Origin: Rhodohalobacter sulfatireducens
GTDB lineage: Bacteria > Bacteroidota > Rhodothermia > Balneolales > Balneolaceae
Assembly: GCF_022012475.1 (NCBI RefSeq)
Contig: NZ_JAKLWS010000022.1
Span: 1 to 64,000 of the forward strand
Direction of reading: 5' to 3'
DNA length: 64,000 nucleotides
Part shown: one piece after another, positions 26,174-36,230 of the stretch
How the letters are laid out: every line of letters starts with the position of its first letter
Numbering within the stretch: position 1 is the stretch's first letter
Notes under the pieces: model-generated
The model's input: only the letters and a program-made list of their open reading frames with translations
What the model was told of the DNA's origin: nothing
Database searches by the model: none
Position numbers and translations under genes: made by a program

Positions 26174-28807
26174 TTAGAAATTACAAACCAGCGGAGTGCT
26201 GTCATCGGGAGATACCTGGTTGAACTCTTTCCATAATTCCCTGTCAGGATCTCCAATACGTACCCGGTACGTCGTTTCTTTCTGATAAACCTTAGGGGTG
26301 AACCGGTTTCCGGCAATCCGAATTGCGTATTCCAAATCTTCATCACGTTCATTGTAAACCTGCACAACCGGATTCATTAGCCCATTAATTTGAAGTTCAG
26401 GTAAATGAGCAGCAGCCTTTCGTCCATAATTTTCACTTTGTTTGATAGTGATCGGCCATCCGTCGAACTGACCCTCCGGGTTCATTTCGGGATCGACATA
26501 GCGGGGCCAGCACTCAATCCTCATTGTTCTATCTTTTTTATCAAAAATTACCATTCCATACCCTGTTGCCCTGTCGTAAATAAGTCCGGGTTCCCGGTTG
26601 GTCTGTACAGGATTTCCGACTGCGTATACTGTCATTTTATTGCCAAATCCATCTTCAAAATCCCCGGTGTTTTTTTGCCGGCCTGGCAGGGATTTATGAT
26701 CTGTTTGAACATTAGGCCACCATCTTCTTGGCCAGATATTGTTGAGCGCAGGACCTGCAAAAGCAAAACCGGAATCGCCGTGTTCATCTACCCCGTAATG
26801 CACAGTACTTGCCAGGTGCTGGTCGCCTGCGATGTGCAGTGCAAATCCTTTTCGAATCCTCTTCAGTGCTTCATCACGGCCTTTTTGCGGCCAGCCATTT
26901 GAGTCCATATCTACCGTTGGGGCATCACCCGTAACATATTCGCCCTTCATTGGGATTGGGAGACTTGGCACAATTTGATCAATAATACTGCCTTCAGGGA
27001 GTGTAGCAACTGTGCAAAAGTTTGTTTGAGAAAAGACGGCTTTCATCTGTGCAGCGTGACTCCAGTCAGCCGCCCAATGGTCTAAAAAAGTATGCTGGCG
27101 TTCACCAAGCAGATCGGCCTCAATGTTGTAATATTGCTTAATATCGAAATCACGGTTTTGGATAAAACCGTTCATCACTTTAGCCTCAGCGGGCAAAATA
27201 TTCTTGGGAGCTGTTTTAAATTTTCGATCTTCCAAAATGGCAAAACTGACGCCTCCATAGGTCCAATCGGTATAATAGACGCTAATGTCTTGACCGACAG
27301 GGCTTGGATCATATGGATCGGGCAGATTGCTGGTTTGAGCCCGCTGTACCATATTCACCCACTCGGGCGGCATTTTGTAGCCACCTTGGTCCTGTGCCGC
27401 ATACCCCCAGCCTTCGTCAACGGGTGCGTCTTTTCCGCTTTGTCCCCAAATATTTCCGTGGTAAACGTCATGATCATCGGGAATAAACGCTGATGGAATA
27501 TCCCGGAAAATTTCACGGTACGACCAACCAAACATATACCATTTTCGAAGCCAGTCCAGGGCGGCTTTTTCAACGGGACTGTTCTGAATTCCAAAACCAC
27601 CATGGCTTTCATAGAGCTGATCTCCCAGGAAAACGGCCAAATCCGGGTGATGCTTTTTAACGTTTTCAACCACCTCCTGGTTGGGAAAACCGTAATGACT
27701 GTTACAGCTAAATACAGCGGTTTTCAGTTCGTCTGAGTTGAGCGGTTCAGCAGCGATTGTTCCCTTATAGAAATATTCCCGGGTATCATTCTTCAGGGGT
27801 AGTTCAAGTCGGATTCTGTAAGTGATATCTTCATCAGAATCCCAGTATTCCTGCCTGAAATGAGCAGTTCGCGAAAGGGGATCGATTAAAGTGGTTTGTA
27901 ACGTTTGCCATACACCGTTTTGCTGAATCTGTAATTCTACAGAGTGATTCTCAATCGATTCAACCGGTGCCAATTGAGTCGTCATTTTCAGCGTACCCCG
28001 GTTCAGGGTATATTGCGAAAAACAGATGGGACCGAAGGTTTGGTTTGAATCATGATTCAGGTTCTCTCCGGATATCATCCAATTAGAAAACAGAACGGAT
28101 GGAGAATCCGCCGAGGTCGGGTCTGATTGAAAGTGAGAAAGCAGGGCAATATTGCCATTCAATGATTGAGGATCGACATCAGAGACGTTGATCTTATCTA
28201 AAAAAGTTCCATCACCGGAGTTAATAGCAGTAAGTTCAAGATGGCAGTTATTTCCTTCTCGTTCAGCGGAGATTGTTAGTTTTATCGGGTTTTGGAGACT
28301 GATTGAAGAGTCACTTTTTTGATTACCAATGAACAGGTACCCATCGGCCTGAACACCTGCTTCAATTCCTTCACCAAAAATGGCATCGCGGCGATAATCC
28401 TCAAACGTCACAGGTACAGGATCATCAGCTGCTTTGGCCCCGATACGAAATCCAATTTTGTCTTCGGCTGAAAGGGTTTCACTCAACAATTCGAGATTTA
28501 CAGAGAGCTGCAGATTTCTTGATTCTCCGTTTACCTGGTGCGTGAGAGAGTGCAGAGTCCGATTGGGGGCAGTAACCGAGCAACGTGCTTTGCCATCTCT
28601 CAGCTGCCAATCCTGCAACCGGTTGCCCCAGAAACCAGGTCCTGTCCACTCCATGTCAGGCCACTGATCCCATTCACTTACCATCATGGTTTCCTCACTC
28701 AGAAGGGGCTTTAAATTATCGGTTGAATTTATTCGAGGTATTTTGCTTAAAAAGGGAATAGAAACTGATCCTAAAAGGATTGTTTTCAGGGTTTCTCTGC
28801 GATCCAT
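26174..28807 (-). CDS. exported PhoD-like alkaline phosphatase/metallophosphoesterase
   Basis: An 877-residue protein with a TAT-like N-terminus (MDRRETLKTILLGSVSIPFL). About 200 residues of beta-rich, concanavalin-like sequence and an Ig/fibronectin-like strand region precede the PhoD-like catalytic domain (about 355-760). Metal-site motifs are FSCNSHYGFP, LAVFLGDQLYE, PDDHDVYHGN and IAGDQHLASTVHYG. PhoD enzymes use Ca/Fe centres to cleave phosphodiesters or monoesters. The N-terminal extension and length set it apart from classical PhoD (about 550). Monocistronic. Confidence 0.9.
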   Translation of the reverse strand: MDRRETLKTILLGSVSIPFLSKIPRINSTDNLKPLLSEETMMVSEWDQWPDMEWTGPGFWGNRLQDWQLRDGKARCSVTAPNRTLHSLTHQVNGESRNLQLSVNLELLSETLSAEDKIGFRIGAKAADDPVPVTFEDYRRDAIFGEGIEAGVQADGYLFIGNQKSDSSISLQNPIKLTISAEREGNNCHLELTAINSGDGTFLDKINVSDVDPQSLNGNIALLSHFQSDPTSADSPSVLFSNWMISGENLNHDSNQTFGPICFSQYTLNRGTLKMTTQLAPVESIENHSVELQIQQNGVWQTLQTTLIDPLSRTAHFRQEYWDSDEDITYRIRLELPLKNDTREYFYKGTIAAEPLNSDELKTAVFSCNSHYGFPNQEVVENVKKHHPDLAVFLGDQLYESHGGFGIQNSPVEKAALDWLRKWYMFGWSYREIFRDIPSAFIPDDHDVYHGNIWGQSGKDAPVDEGWGYAAQDQGGYKMPPEWVNMVQRAQTSNLPDPYDPSPVGQDISVYYTDWTYGGVSFAILEDRKFKTAPKNILPAEAKVMNGFIQNRDFDIKQYYNIEADLLGERQHTFLDHWAADWSHAAQMKAVFSQTNFCTVATLPEGSIIDQIVPSLPIPMKGEYVTGDAPTVDMDSNGWPQKGRDEALKRIRKGFALHIAGDQHLASTVHYGVDEHGDSGFAFAGPALNNIWPRRWWPNVQTDHKSLPGRQKNTGDFEDGFGNKMTVYAVGNPVQTNREPGLIYDRATGYGMVIFDKKDRTMRIECWPRYVDPEMNPEGQFDGWPITIKQSENYGRKAAAHLPELQINGLMNPVVQVYNERDEDLEYAIRIAGNRFTPKVYQKETTYRVRIGDPDRELWKEFNQVSPDDSTPLVCNF

Positions 28808-29075
28808 GGTTTGTTTAATTAGTCGTGTAAGGTTTACTCAGGTAAGCACCAATTTATGAAACGTCGGAAGAAAGGCAAGTTTGTTCAGTAGGTTAGTTTT
28901 ATCAACAGAATTTTTAATGTAGATGGTATCGGGAAAGACTTGTTTTTTTTGCGTTAAAGAGGTATTTAAGATTTGTCAAAAATAACTTTACAAATATAGT
29001 TTCTATTTAATAAGCCCACCTTACATGGAATATTTTATACAGAATGATCTGAAATAAGGGGTTTAATTCCTGAAA

Positions 29076-30953
29076 TTGGTTTTTCTTGAGAAATATCGAA
29101 TCCTTATATCTTTTGGAATTGCGTTGGTGCTCAGCGTTATAGCTATTAGCATTTGGGGATATAACCAGCAAAGATGGGAAGAATCACTATCCGGTAAAGT
29201 TGAAGATACGGGACAGCTTCTGGTCCAACAGTTTCGTGTGATTTTAACTGAGAATGTTGACCGGCTGGAAAATTTAAAACACCGTCTTGAGCTTACCAAT
29301 GGTAACTATTTCCAATATTGGGAGCAGGATGCCGCCAGGATTATTGAATCGTCTAATACACTCAGCTTTATGGAGTGGATCGACAGTACAATGGTTATTC
29401 AACGCATTCAACCGTATGAAGGAAATGAGGAGGCGGTAGGCCTTGATATCTCACAGCTTGAATACAGAAAATCAGATTGGCAGCGGGCTCGCCGCGATTC
29501 AAGCTTTAATATGACCCATTGGGTCGAACTGGTTCAGGGTAAATATTCATTCCTGGTAGATGAACCCGTGTATATCAATGGGGAGTTTTATGGAACAATA
29601 ACAGCGGGTATGGATTTCACCTCCCGGTTTGACCAGGTACTGCATGGGCTAGACGAATACAACATTCAGATAGCAGATGGTAGTGGAACCGTTTTTTATA
29701 AATTTGGTAGCTCTGAGGGTACCGAATCATTTCGTGATATGATGACAACTCACCGAATTGAAATTGGAGATGCAAACCAAAGTATTTGGACAGTTACAAT
29801 GGTGCCAAACATTCTGTTTGGGGTGGTAAATTCTACTGTTTACAATGATATTGTATTGGTCTTAACGATCATATTGGGGCTTTTCCTGGCGATTAGTTTT
29901 TACCTCACTCAAAAGTCGGCGCAGGCAGAGCGAACTTCAAAATTGGCTAACCAAAAACAAAGGGCGTTGATTGAATCCGCTCCGGTAGGAATTTATGTGA
30001 TTGATGGAGAAGGTTATGTAACAGATTTTTGGAATCCCGCCGCTGAGGAGATGCTGGGCTGGAAACAGGAAGAGGTGCTCGGCAATTTTTTACCCCAGGT
30101 TACCGATGAGTTTGAGGAAAGTTACAAGGGCCTGATGGATGAGATAAAAATGAATGGTGGGGTATCAAACAGGGAAGTAACCAGGAAGCGAAAAGATGGC
30201 ACTAAAAGAACATTTCGGGTTTATGTCAGCAGTATCGTTGGTTCGGATGAGCAGATGCTAGTTGTTTTTGAAGATATCACCAAAGAGAAAGAGTACGAGG
30301 CAAAGCTCAAAAAAACACTCGAAGAGAAAGATATTTTGCTGTCTGAGATTCACCACCGTGTTAAAAACAATCTTGCCATCATCGTTGGGCTTATTGAATT
30401 ACAAAATGCCGATGTTGAGGATGAGACTACAAAATCGAACTTGTTTGAAACCAAGAACCGGATCTATTCCATATCCGGCGTTCATGAGTTACTCTACCAG
30501 ACCGACAATTTTTCTGATATCAGTTTTTCTGAATATCTCAATCAGCTTGTACACAGATTAAAAAGTACATTTGATTCACAAAAGAATCCTGTAAAAATAA
30601 ATAAGAATATCTCTGGATTACGAATGAATATTAACCAGGCGATACCTCTCGGGCTCTTACTGAATGAACTGATTACCAATTCTTACAAGCATGCATTTAA
30701 TGGAATGAACGGACCTGAAATTTCTCTTGATGTGAATCAATCAGATGGATTTATTGAGATTGAGTACAAAGACAATGGAAAAGGTGTAGACTATGTTGAA
30801 ATGCAGCAGTCATCATCTTTGGGAATCACTATCATTAAAACCTCTTTGAGTCAACTTTCAGCAGATTACCAGTTTCTTCAACTACCTAAAACCGGTTTCG
30901 GTATCAACCTGAGGTTTCCTGAAAATATAAAAGGTGCACACTCCAATCTATAG
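29076..30953 (+). CDS. membrane sensor histidine kinase (PAS, HisKA_2 type)
   Basis: A 625-residue sensor. TM1 (about 9-30) and TM2 (about 258-281) bracket a periplasmic sensor of about 225 residues of CHASE-like or double-Cache-like character. A PAS domain (about 300-410; YVIDGEGYVTDFWNPAAEEM) follows, then the phosphoacceptor EIHHRVKNNLAIIVGLIELQ (HisKA_2/HWE-related class) and a HATPase with ELITNSYKHAF and YKDNGKGVD. No response regulator gene is nearby. The start appears to be TTG at 29076, since no in-frame ATG precedes TM1 and a stop lies at 29064. Confidence 0.9.
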   Translation: MVFLEKYRILISFGIALVLSVIAISIWGYNQQRWEESLSGKVEDTGQLLVQQFRVILTENVDRLENLKHRLELTNGNYFQYWEQDAARIIESSNTLSFMEWIDSTMVIQRIQPYEGNEEAVGLDISQLEYRKSDWQRARRDSSFNMTHWVELVQGKYSFLVDEPVYINGEFYGTITAGMDFTSRFDQVLHGLDEYNIQIADGSGTVFYKFGSSEGTESFRDMMTTHRIEIGDANQSIWTVTMVPNILFGVVNSTVYNDIVLVLTIILGLFLAISFYLTQKSAQAERTSKLANQKQRALIESAPVGIYVIDGEGYVTDFWNPAAEEMLGWKQEEVLGNFLPQVTDEFEESYKGLMDEIKMNGGVSNREVTRKRKDGTKRTFRVYVSSIVGSDEQMLVVFEDITKEKEYEAKLKKTLEEKDILLSEIHHRVKNNLAIIVGLIELQNADVEDETTKSNLFETKNRIYSISGVHELLYQTDNFSDISFSEYLNQLVHRLKSTFDSQKNPVKINKNISGLRMNINQAIPLGLLLNELITNSYKHAFNGMNGPEISLDVNQSDGFIEIEYKDNGKGVDYVEMQQSSSLGITIIKTSLSQLSADYQFLQLPKTGFGINLRFPENIKGAHSNL

Positions 30954-30962
30954 TTGATCAGC

Positions 30963-31424
30963 TTACAACTTCTTCTTCATTACAAGAACCTTCTTTCCCC
31001 TGTAGCTAACAGTTTCGATCGGTTTCCAGCCCAGGTGTTTATAGAGCCCGCCATCTAATTTCTCGGTTTGAAGGTACAAAATGTCCACTCCTTTTGATTC
31101 AGCAAATTCAGTTGCATACTTCACAAGTTTCCTGGCGATTTTTCTGCCTCGATGCTTTTCTGGTACAAAAACACCACCCAGCCAGTGCTCCTTGTTTGGG
31201 TAGATATCCATTTCGTAATATTTCAACTGAACGGCTCCCAAAATCTCATCATTTTCCCTGGCAAGTAGAATAAAAGGAAGTTGATCCCGATTGAGGAACT
31301 CGGTTAAGATCTCTTCGGATTTTTTTACGGAAGTCATTCCATGCTCTTTACCCCATTGTTGATAGTACCATTCAGCAACTATGGAGAGGGCACCGGGATG
31401 ATCCGCTAAAAAGACAAATTCCAT
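30963..31424 (-). CDS. GNAT family N-acetyltransferase
   Basis: A 153-residue acetyltransferase. The acetyl-CoA loop reads LGGVFVPEKHRGRKIARKLV, with ALSIVAEWYYQQWG at the N-terminus as in related small GNAT proteins. The acceptor is unknown. It lies five bases after the methyltransferase gene, so the two are very likely one transcript. Confidence 0.9.
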   Translation of the reverse strand: MEFVFLADHPGALSIVAEWYYQQWGKEHGMTSVKKSEEILTEFLNRDQLPFILLARENDEILGAVQLKYYEMDIYPNKEHWLGGVFVPEKHRGRKIARKLVKYATEFAESKGVDILYLQTEKLDGGLYKHLGWKPIETVSYRGKKVLVMKKKL

Positions 31425-31429
31425 AGCAT

Positions 31430-32161
31430 TTAACTCCCGGCTTTAATTGCCCCAAACGCCGCAAAACATGAATTTTTATGCAGGATCTCAACCCTTTCGA
31501 ATCCCGACTTTTTGAGTAGATCGAGCTGGTAGGTTACAGGACGTGGTGAATCTTCTTTTTCGATATAAGCAAAAACTTCTTTTCGATACTCAGCGCTGCC
31601 AATGGTTTCAAGATAATCACCATAACGGCTCCACATCATCTGGTCGATAACCTCCACTTCATGCGTAACTAAATCGGTAATCCAGACGCTGCCACCCGGT
31701 GCAGTCACATCGAATATTTTTTGAAATGCCATGTCCCAATCTTCATCATCCCGAAGATGATGCAATACGGCCGCTGCAATTACGATATCATAATGTTCAG
31801 ACGGCAGATCAGCTTTCCTAAAATCATCTTGCAGTGTCCGGATTCGGCCAAGGCTTTCTGCCTTAACTCGTGCTTCAGCACGATCCAGCATGGGCTGACT
31901 CAAATCAATCAGGTCGCAGTTCAGGTCGGGCAGCTGCTCAAGAAGCTTCAGGGTATTATTCCCGGCACCACAGCCAATATCCAAAATATTATTAGCATCT
32001 GGGTTGTTGCTGGCGGCTGCCTGTGTGATGAGTTCCATGGTAAGCGGTGCATCAACAGTAGCCTGCTGGCCTGTTTCCAGGTTTGAAAATCGTTCAACGT
32101 CGTGATCAAAGCGTTTGCGAATTTCTTCAACTGAGGATTTATTGTTCAATGAAGTATTCAT
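31430..32161 (-). CDS. class I SAM-dependent methyltransferase
   Basis: A 243-residue methyltransferase. The SAM-binding glycine motif is ILDIGCGAGNNTLKLL (about 57-72), followed by CDLIDLSQPMLDRAEAR (motif II) and VIAAAVLHHLRDDEDW (motif IV). The substrate is not evident. First gene of a pair with the GNAT gene. Confidence 0.9.
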   Translation of the reverse strand: MNTSLNNKSSVEEIRKRFDHDVERFSNLETGQQATVDAPLTMELITQAAASNNPDANNILDIGCGAGNNTLKLLEQLPDLNCDLIDLSQPMLDRAEARVKAESLGRIRTLQDDFRKADLPSEHYDIVIAAAVLHHLRDDEDWDMAFQKIFDVTAPGGSVWITDLVTHEVEVIDQMMWSRYGDYLETIGSAEYRKEVFAYIEKEDSPRPVTYQLDLLKKSGFERVEILHKNSCFAAFGAIKAGS

Positions 32162-32246
32162 CAGGCAGGTGTTTCATTATCAGCTTATTGTGGATTTTTT
32201 AAGATAGAGGAATCATACAGTTGAATCATATCAATATTTCCAATGA

Positions 32247-32579
32247 TTATTTTTTTGGGGGCAGTGTGTTGATAAATTCTATGCAGAAATCGAGCCATTT
32301 CTTCAGTTTTTCATCCGTATTTAAACCTTGCGATTCCTCAAATATCATTCCCTTCATCGGTTTACCGGTAAAATCCATTTTTAATGTGTGGTCTCTTTCC
32401 AGCAGACTTTCATACTGTTCCGGCCCTACTCTCGCCATAAGCTTATCCTCAATAATTCCGCAGCACATATGTCGAGAGATCATAAAACAAAGTCCGCCGA
32501 ACATCTTTTTCTCTTCCAAATCGGGGTAATCCTGTAAATACTCTCGAATACGCTGGGCTAAACCTTTATCAAAAGACAT
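32247..32579 (-). CDS. TfoX/Sxy N-terminal domain protein
   Basis: A 110-residue single-domain protein matching the N-terminal domain of TfoX: KKMFGGLCFMISRHMCCGII, KLMARVGPEQYE and a C-terminal KLKKWLDFCIEF helix. Lacks the second TfoX domain found in the competence activator, so a competence role should not be assumed. Upstream of the methyltransferase-GNAT pair on the same strand, 85 bases away. Confidence 0.9.
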   Translation of the reverse strand: MSFDKGLAQRIREYLQDYPDLEEKKMFGGLCFMISRHMCCGIIEDKLMARVGPEQYESLLERDHTLKMDFTGKPMKGMIFEESQGLNTDEKLKKWLDFCIEFINTLPPKK

Positions 32580-32676
32580 AGAACACCTGTTTATTTGATT
32601 GATGATACCGAAGAATTGATAAAAAAACTGGAAAAAGCCAACAGCTGAATCAGCTCATTTTATAGTATTCACTCTC

Positions 32677-34443
32677 TTAAAGACTATTAGAAGTTGTTTT
32701 AGCGTTCGCCTCTTTCTTGAATTTAATTTTTGCAATGGTTCCGTCATTATTCCTGATATCGAATGTACCTTCAACTTGTCGGATTAATGTTTTTACAATG
32801 GTGAGGCCAAGTGAGGTATTTTTCTCATCATTGAGTATCTCCTCCGGAATTCCAGCTCCGTTATCGCGGACGGTAAACTCAACATTATCGTTATTTTGGG
32901 TGATTTTGATATCGATCGTCCCGGTTTCGCCATGTTTAAAAGCATGCTTATACGAGTTAGAGATCAACTCATTAAGAATCAGTGCGCATGGCACGGCCTG
33001 TGTTACATTGATAGAAAATGAGTCAGCATTGGTATTTACCCGGATGTTTTCATTTGGGTCGAGTGACTTTTGAATCAACCCAACAAGATTCAGGATATAT
33101 TCATCAATCGGGATGGAGGAGAGGTCTGTCGAGCTGTACAGAAGTTCATGAATCAGCGTCATGGTTTTAATGCGGCGTTCACTCTCGCCAAGCAGGCTTG
33201 TGATCTCGGGATTATCCGTCGATACTCTCTGCATGTACAACAGGCCAGAGGTTACTGCAAGGTTGTTTTTTACGCGATGATGAACTTCCTGCAGCAGAAT
33301 TGTTTTTTCCTCAATCGACTTTTTCAATTCACGTTCGTGATGAATGTGTTCCGTAATATCCAGGCCAACGGTTTGGGTAGCCTCACGTCCGAAATATTTT
33401 ATGGGGACAGACTCAATCTGAACAAATCTCTCATTCATATCCAGTCCGTAAACTTTCCGAATGGTAGGAGAATATTCATCCTTACCATTTCGTGTAATAC
33501 TTGCTTCACGCCTTCTTTGATGTTCTGTTTCGAGGAAAAAATTATCTGCTGATTTACCAACGACTTCATCGGGACTGGTAGCTCCCATCATTTGTGCACC
33601 GGCCGGATTGATAAACTGAATATCACCATCGATATGAATCATGACCAGGTTGGGATCCTGTTCAACAAGCCCCTCCCAGCGTTTCTGATTTTCTTCTGCT
33701 TTTTCGCGCGCATCCCGTTCTTTATTAATCTGCTCTTGCAGTCGCCGGGTCATTAAATTAAAATTTTCAGCCAACGTTTTATGTTCGTCGTTACCCTCCA
33801 CTTCAATTCTCAAATCCAGGTTTCCTTTCGCGATCTCTTGTGTTCCCTCAAGCAAAATATTGAGAGAGCTTTGAATCCTGGAGCGAAGTTGATACAACAG
33901 GTACCCGAGGAAAGAAACCACGGGGATCATGATCATCAAAAAATTGATCTGCTGGCTCACCTGAATTTCACGGATTGTCTGCCTGCGGTTTGTAGCAATA
34001 TTATTCGATATCGTCAGCAGCATCTGGATATCAGAGCGTATTCTTGAAGTAGCTCGATCAAGAAGACGATAACGATCAATGATATCGGGGTAGGCATCAG
34101 GATTTCCCCTGATTTTTTCGATCAGCTCAAAAGCACTTTCGATAGAAGAAAGTGAGTTGCCGATAACGTTCGTTTCAGACAGATCCTCAATATTTTCTTC
34201 ATATTCTGTAAGACGATTAAAAAGAGCGTTCCAACTCTCAAGATGGCGCTGTTCACGATACTCCAGGTAGTTTTCAATCACCAGGTTCAGTTCCGAAACG
34301 GTGTTTGTAAAATCACTAATCTGGTCAATTTGTTCAAAATGCTGATCCACCTGGAACGTAGAAAACCAGAGGTAGAGATAGAGCCCAATTACGGAGCCAA
34401 TCGACAGAATCGTAACGATATTCAGGCGTGTTTTTATTTTCAT
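32677..34443 (-). CDS. membrane sensor histidine kinase (HAMP-PAS-HisKA_2)
   Basis: A 588-residue kinase. TM1 (about 8-26), a periplasmic helical region of about 140 residues, TM2 (INFLMIMIPVVSFLGYLLYQL, about 170-190), HAMP, a linker coiled coil, PAS (about 255-370), the phosphoacceptor QEVHHRVKNNLAVTSGLLYM and a HATPase domain (NELISNSYKHAF, VRDNGAGIPEE, SLGLTIVKTL). Its ATG overlaps the stop of the upstream binding-lipoprotein gene by four bases (ATGA), so expression of the two is coupled. It is related in layout to the kinase at 29076. No response regulator is adjacent. Confidence 0.92.
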   Translation of the reverse strand: MKIKTRLNIVTILSIGSVIGLYLYLWFSTFQVDQHFEQIDQISDFTNTVSELNLVIENYLEYREQRHLESWNALFNRLTEYEENIEDLSETNVIGNSLSSIESAFELIEKIRGNPDAYPDIIDRYRLLDRATSRIRSDIQMLLTISNNIATNRRQTIREIQVSQQINFLMIMIPVVSFLGYLLYQLRSRIQSSLNILLEGTQEIAKGNLDLRIEVEGNDEHKTLAENFNLMTRRLQEQINKERDAREKAEENQKRWEGLVEQDPNLVMIHIDGDIQFINPAGAQMMGATSPDEVVGKSADNFFLETEHQRRREASITRNGKDEYSPTIRKVYGLDMNERFVQIESVPIKYFGREATQTVGLDITEHIHHERELKKSIEEKTILLQEVHHRVKNNLAVTSGLLYMQRVSTDNPEITSLLGESERRIKTMTLIHELLYSSTDLSSIPIDEYILNLVGLIQKSLDPNENIRVNTNADSFSINVTQAVPCALILNELISNSYKHAFKHGETGTIDIKITQNNDNVEFTVRDNGAGIPEEILNDEKNTSLGLTIVKTLIRQVEGTFDIRNNDGTIAKIKFKKEANAKTTSNSL

Positions 34444-35480
34444 CTTACTACTGTAATTCCGATTGGATGAACTTGCTCCATCGGGCCAAAATTTATCAGC
34501 TCTTCCATGTTTTGAATGGTGGTATCCGCAAGGTCATTGCGGATCATCCAGCGAGCCTGATCTTCAAGTAGTGTTAACATTCGTTCACTCAGGGACAACT
34601 CAAAATCGATCTCCGTCCAGAGTGATTCGATCACATCCAGGGGAACGTTGGTTTTCCTGGCTAAAATTTCTTGAGCATCGGAAGGATTTTCACGGATATA
34701 ATCCTGGGCCATTTTAATTGACTCAAGATATGCAGCAAGTATATCGGGATGGGAACTGGCATATGAATTAAGTGCTACCGAGAGCCAGAGAGTTGAATAT
34801 GTTAGATCGGTATCAATATGAACAGCATTCTCACCAAGTTCTTTTTGAATATAGGATGAATAAGGCTCCCAAGTTACCGAGACATCGATCTCACCATTTT
34901 TAATCGCTTCGATCTGTTTTTCGGGACTCATATTCACTATCTCTATTTCACTATTCAAGATCTGGTGTTCCAGCAAAAACGAATCGAAAAAATAATCGAG
35001 CTGGGTTCCCTGATAAATAGCCACTTTTTTACCGACAATATCTTCGGCTTCAGTGATTCCATGATCTCTTCGTCCAATAATTTTCTGGATGTCGTGAGAG
35101 TAAATTTTATCGGCAAAAATCTGGAAAGGAGGGTGGCCTGAACCTTTAAAGTAGCTTGTATCCATAATGGAGTATATAACCGGAGTTTCCGCAACATGAG
35201 CAATCTGAACAACTCCGTCAATCAGATCCCTCATGGAAATTTTACCGGATGGATTCTCTTTTAATGTTACGTTCAAACCATTCAGTTCAAAAAAACCCCG
35301 TTCCTTGGCGATATACGTAGCGGCTTCCCCCTGGTAGGTAGAGGTAACACCAATCGCAACTTCCTGGAGCTCTTCGTGTTGTCCTGATTCCGATTGATAA
35401 CAACCCGTGAGCATACAGCAAAACAGAACTGCATACAATTCGATCCTAAAAGATTTTTGAACACTCCGGGATGCAATCAT
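34440..35480 (-). CDS. NMT1/SsuA-like substrate-binding lipoprotein coupled to the kinase
   Basis: A periplasmic binding protein of the NMT1/THI5-like family, normally part of ABC importers for thiamine precursors, sulfonates or nitrate. I start it at ATG 35480, which gives a lipoprotein signal with the lipobox LTGC; a longer frame begins 60 bases upstream. Family features: IGVTSTYQGEAATYIAKERG, FFELNGLNVTLKE, then GKKVAIYQGTQLDYFFDSFL and DVSVTWEPYSSYI. No ABC permease or ATPase gene is nearby. The gene overlaps the downstream sensor kinase, so it more likely delivers a ligand signal to that kinase. Confidence 0.88.
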   Translation of the reverse strand: MIASRSVQKSFRIELYAVLFCCMLTGCYQSESGQHEELQEVAIGVTSTYQGEAATYIAKERGFFELNGLNVTLKENPSGKISMRDLIDGVVQIAHVAETPVIYSIMDTSYFKGSGHPPFQIFADKIYSHDIQKIIGRRDHGITEAEDIVGKKVAIYQGTQLDYFFDSFLLEHQILNSEIEIVNMSPEKQIEAIKNGEIDVSVTWEPYSSYIQKELGENAVHIDTDLTYSTLWLSVALNSYASSHPDILAAYLESIKMAQDYIRENPSDAQEILARKTNVPLDVIESLWTEIDFELSLSERMLTLLEDQARWMIRNDLADTTIQNMEELINFGPMEQVHPIGITVVR

Positions 35481-35814
35481 TTTTAAGAGATGGTTTGATT
35501 TTTTTGTGCTAGACAATGTTTTAAAGCTTTGATCTACCAAAAAAAGGTTTTTTAAAATACAGGTTCAGCCTGTGACTTGTATGAATACGAAAAATTTTAT
35601 AAAGATTATAATAGTTTAATCTTTTTTGACTTGCAAATGAGTTAAAATACTGTTTTTAAATATCTTAACGGTATTTTTATGAGATTTTTCTGAAGCAAAT
35701 TTTGTCATTTTAAGACCATTTACCAAAGAGAGTGAATGAATAATTCAGGTAAAAACTATCTACACTATTTCAGAATTATGCAGTAGTTAATCAGGTGCTT
35801 TTAATCGATGAAAA

Positions 35815-36207
35815 TCAAATAGTGATTTCAATTCGATTTCCATCAGGATCTGCCACCACACTTTCGTAGTATCCGTCACCTGTTCGGCGAGGTCCATCCA
35901 AGACCGGGTAGCCATCATTTTTTAATCGCACAGTCAGTCGCTCGACAGCATCCTCTGAGCCAACAGAGATGGCCAGGTGGGCATATCCAAACAGTTCCGT
36001 TCCATCGTAGTTTTGGGGAGATTCAATATCAGGCCGCTGCATCAGTTCAAGACGTGCACCGGAATCATCAAACGTTAAGAAATAAGACCGGAATTGTTTC
36101 TTTTCATTGACGTACAGCGAATTTGATGTAGCATCAAAATATGTTTCATAAAACTCTCTCAATCTTTCAAGATCTTTGGTCCAAATAGCAAGATGTTCAA
36201 TATGCAT
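35815..36207 (-). CDS. VOC family (glyoxalase-like) protein
   Basis: A 130-residue vicinal-oxygen-chelate protein. The ATG at 36207 (MHIEHLAIWTKDLERLREFY) is the natural start; an upstream extension of the frame adds 27 residues of unrelated sequence and overlaps the next gene. Metal-binding residues are His5 in the first repeat and the YESVVADPDGNRIEITI segment with its Glu in the last. Second of a likely two-gene transcript with the SnoaL-like gene 23 bases upstream. The 274-base gap on its 3' side (35541-35814) has no recognisable gene. Confidence 0.9.
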   Translation of the reverse strand: MHIEHLAIWTKDLERLREFYETYFDATSNSLYVNEKKQFRSYFLTFDDSGARLELMQRPDIESPQNYDGTELFGYAHLAISVGSEDAVERLTVRLKNDGYPVLDGPRRTGDGYYESVVADPDGNRIEITI

Positions 36208-36230
36208 GGCGGAAGGTTTTTTTATCTTTT

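Noticed and set aside
32247-32579. Competence regulator TfoX
   Set aside because: Only the N-terminal domain is present; this short form is widespread and not tied to competence.
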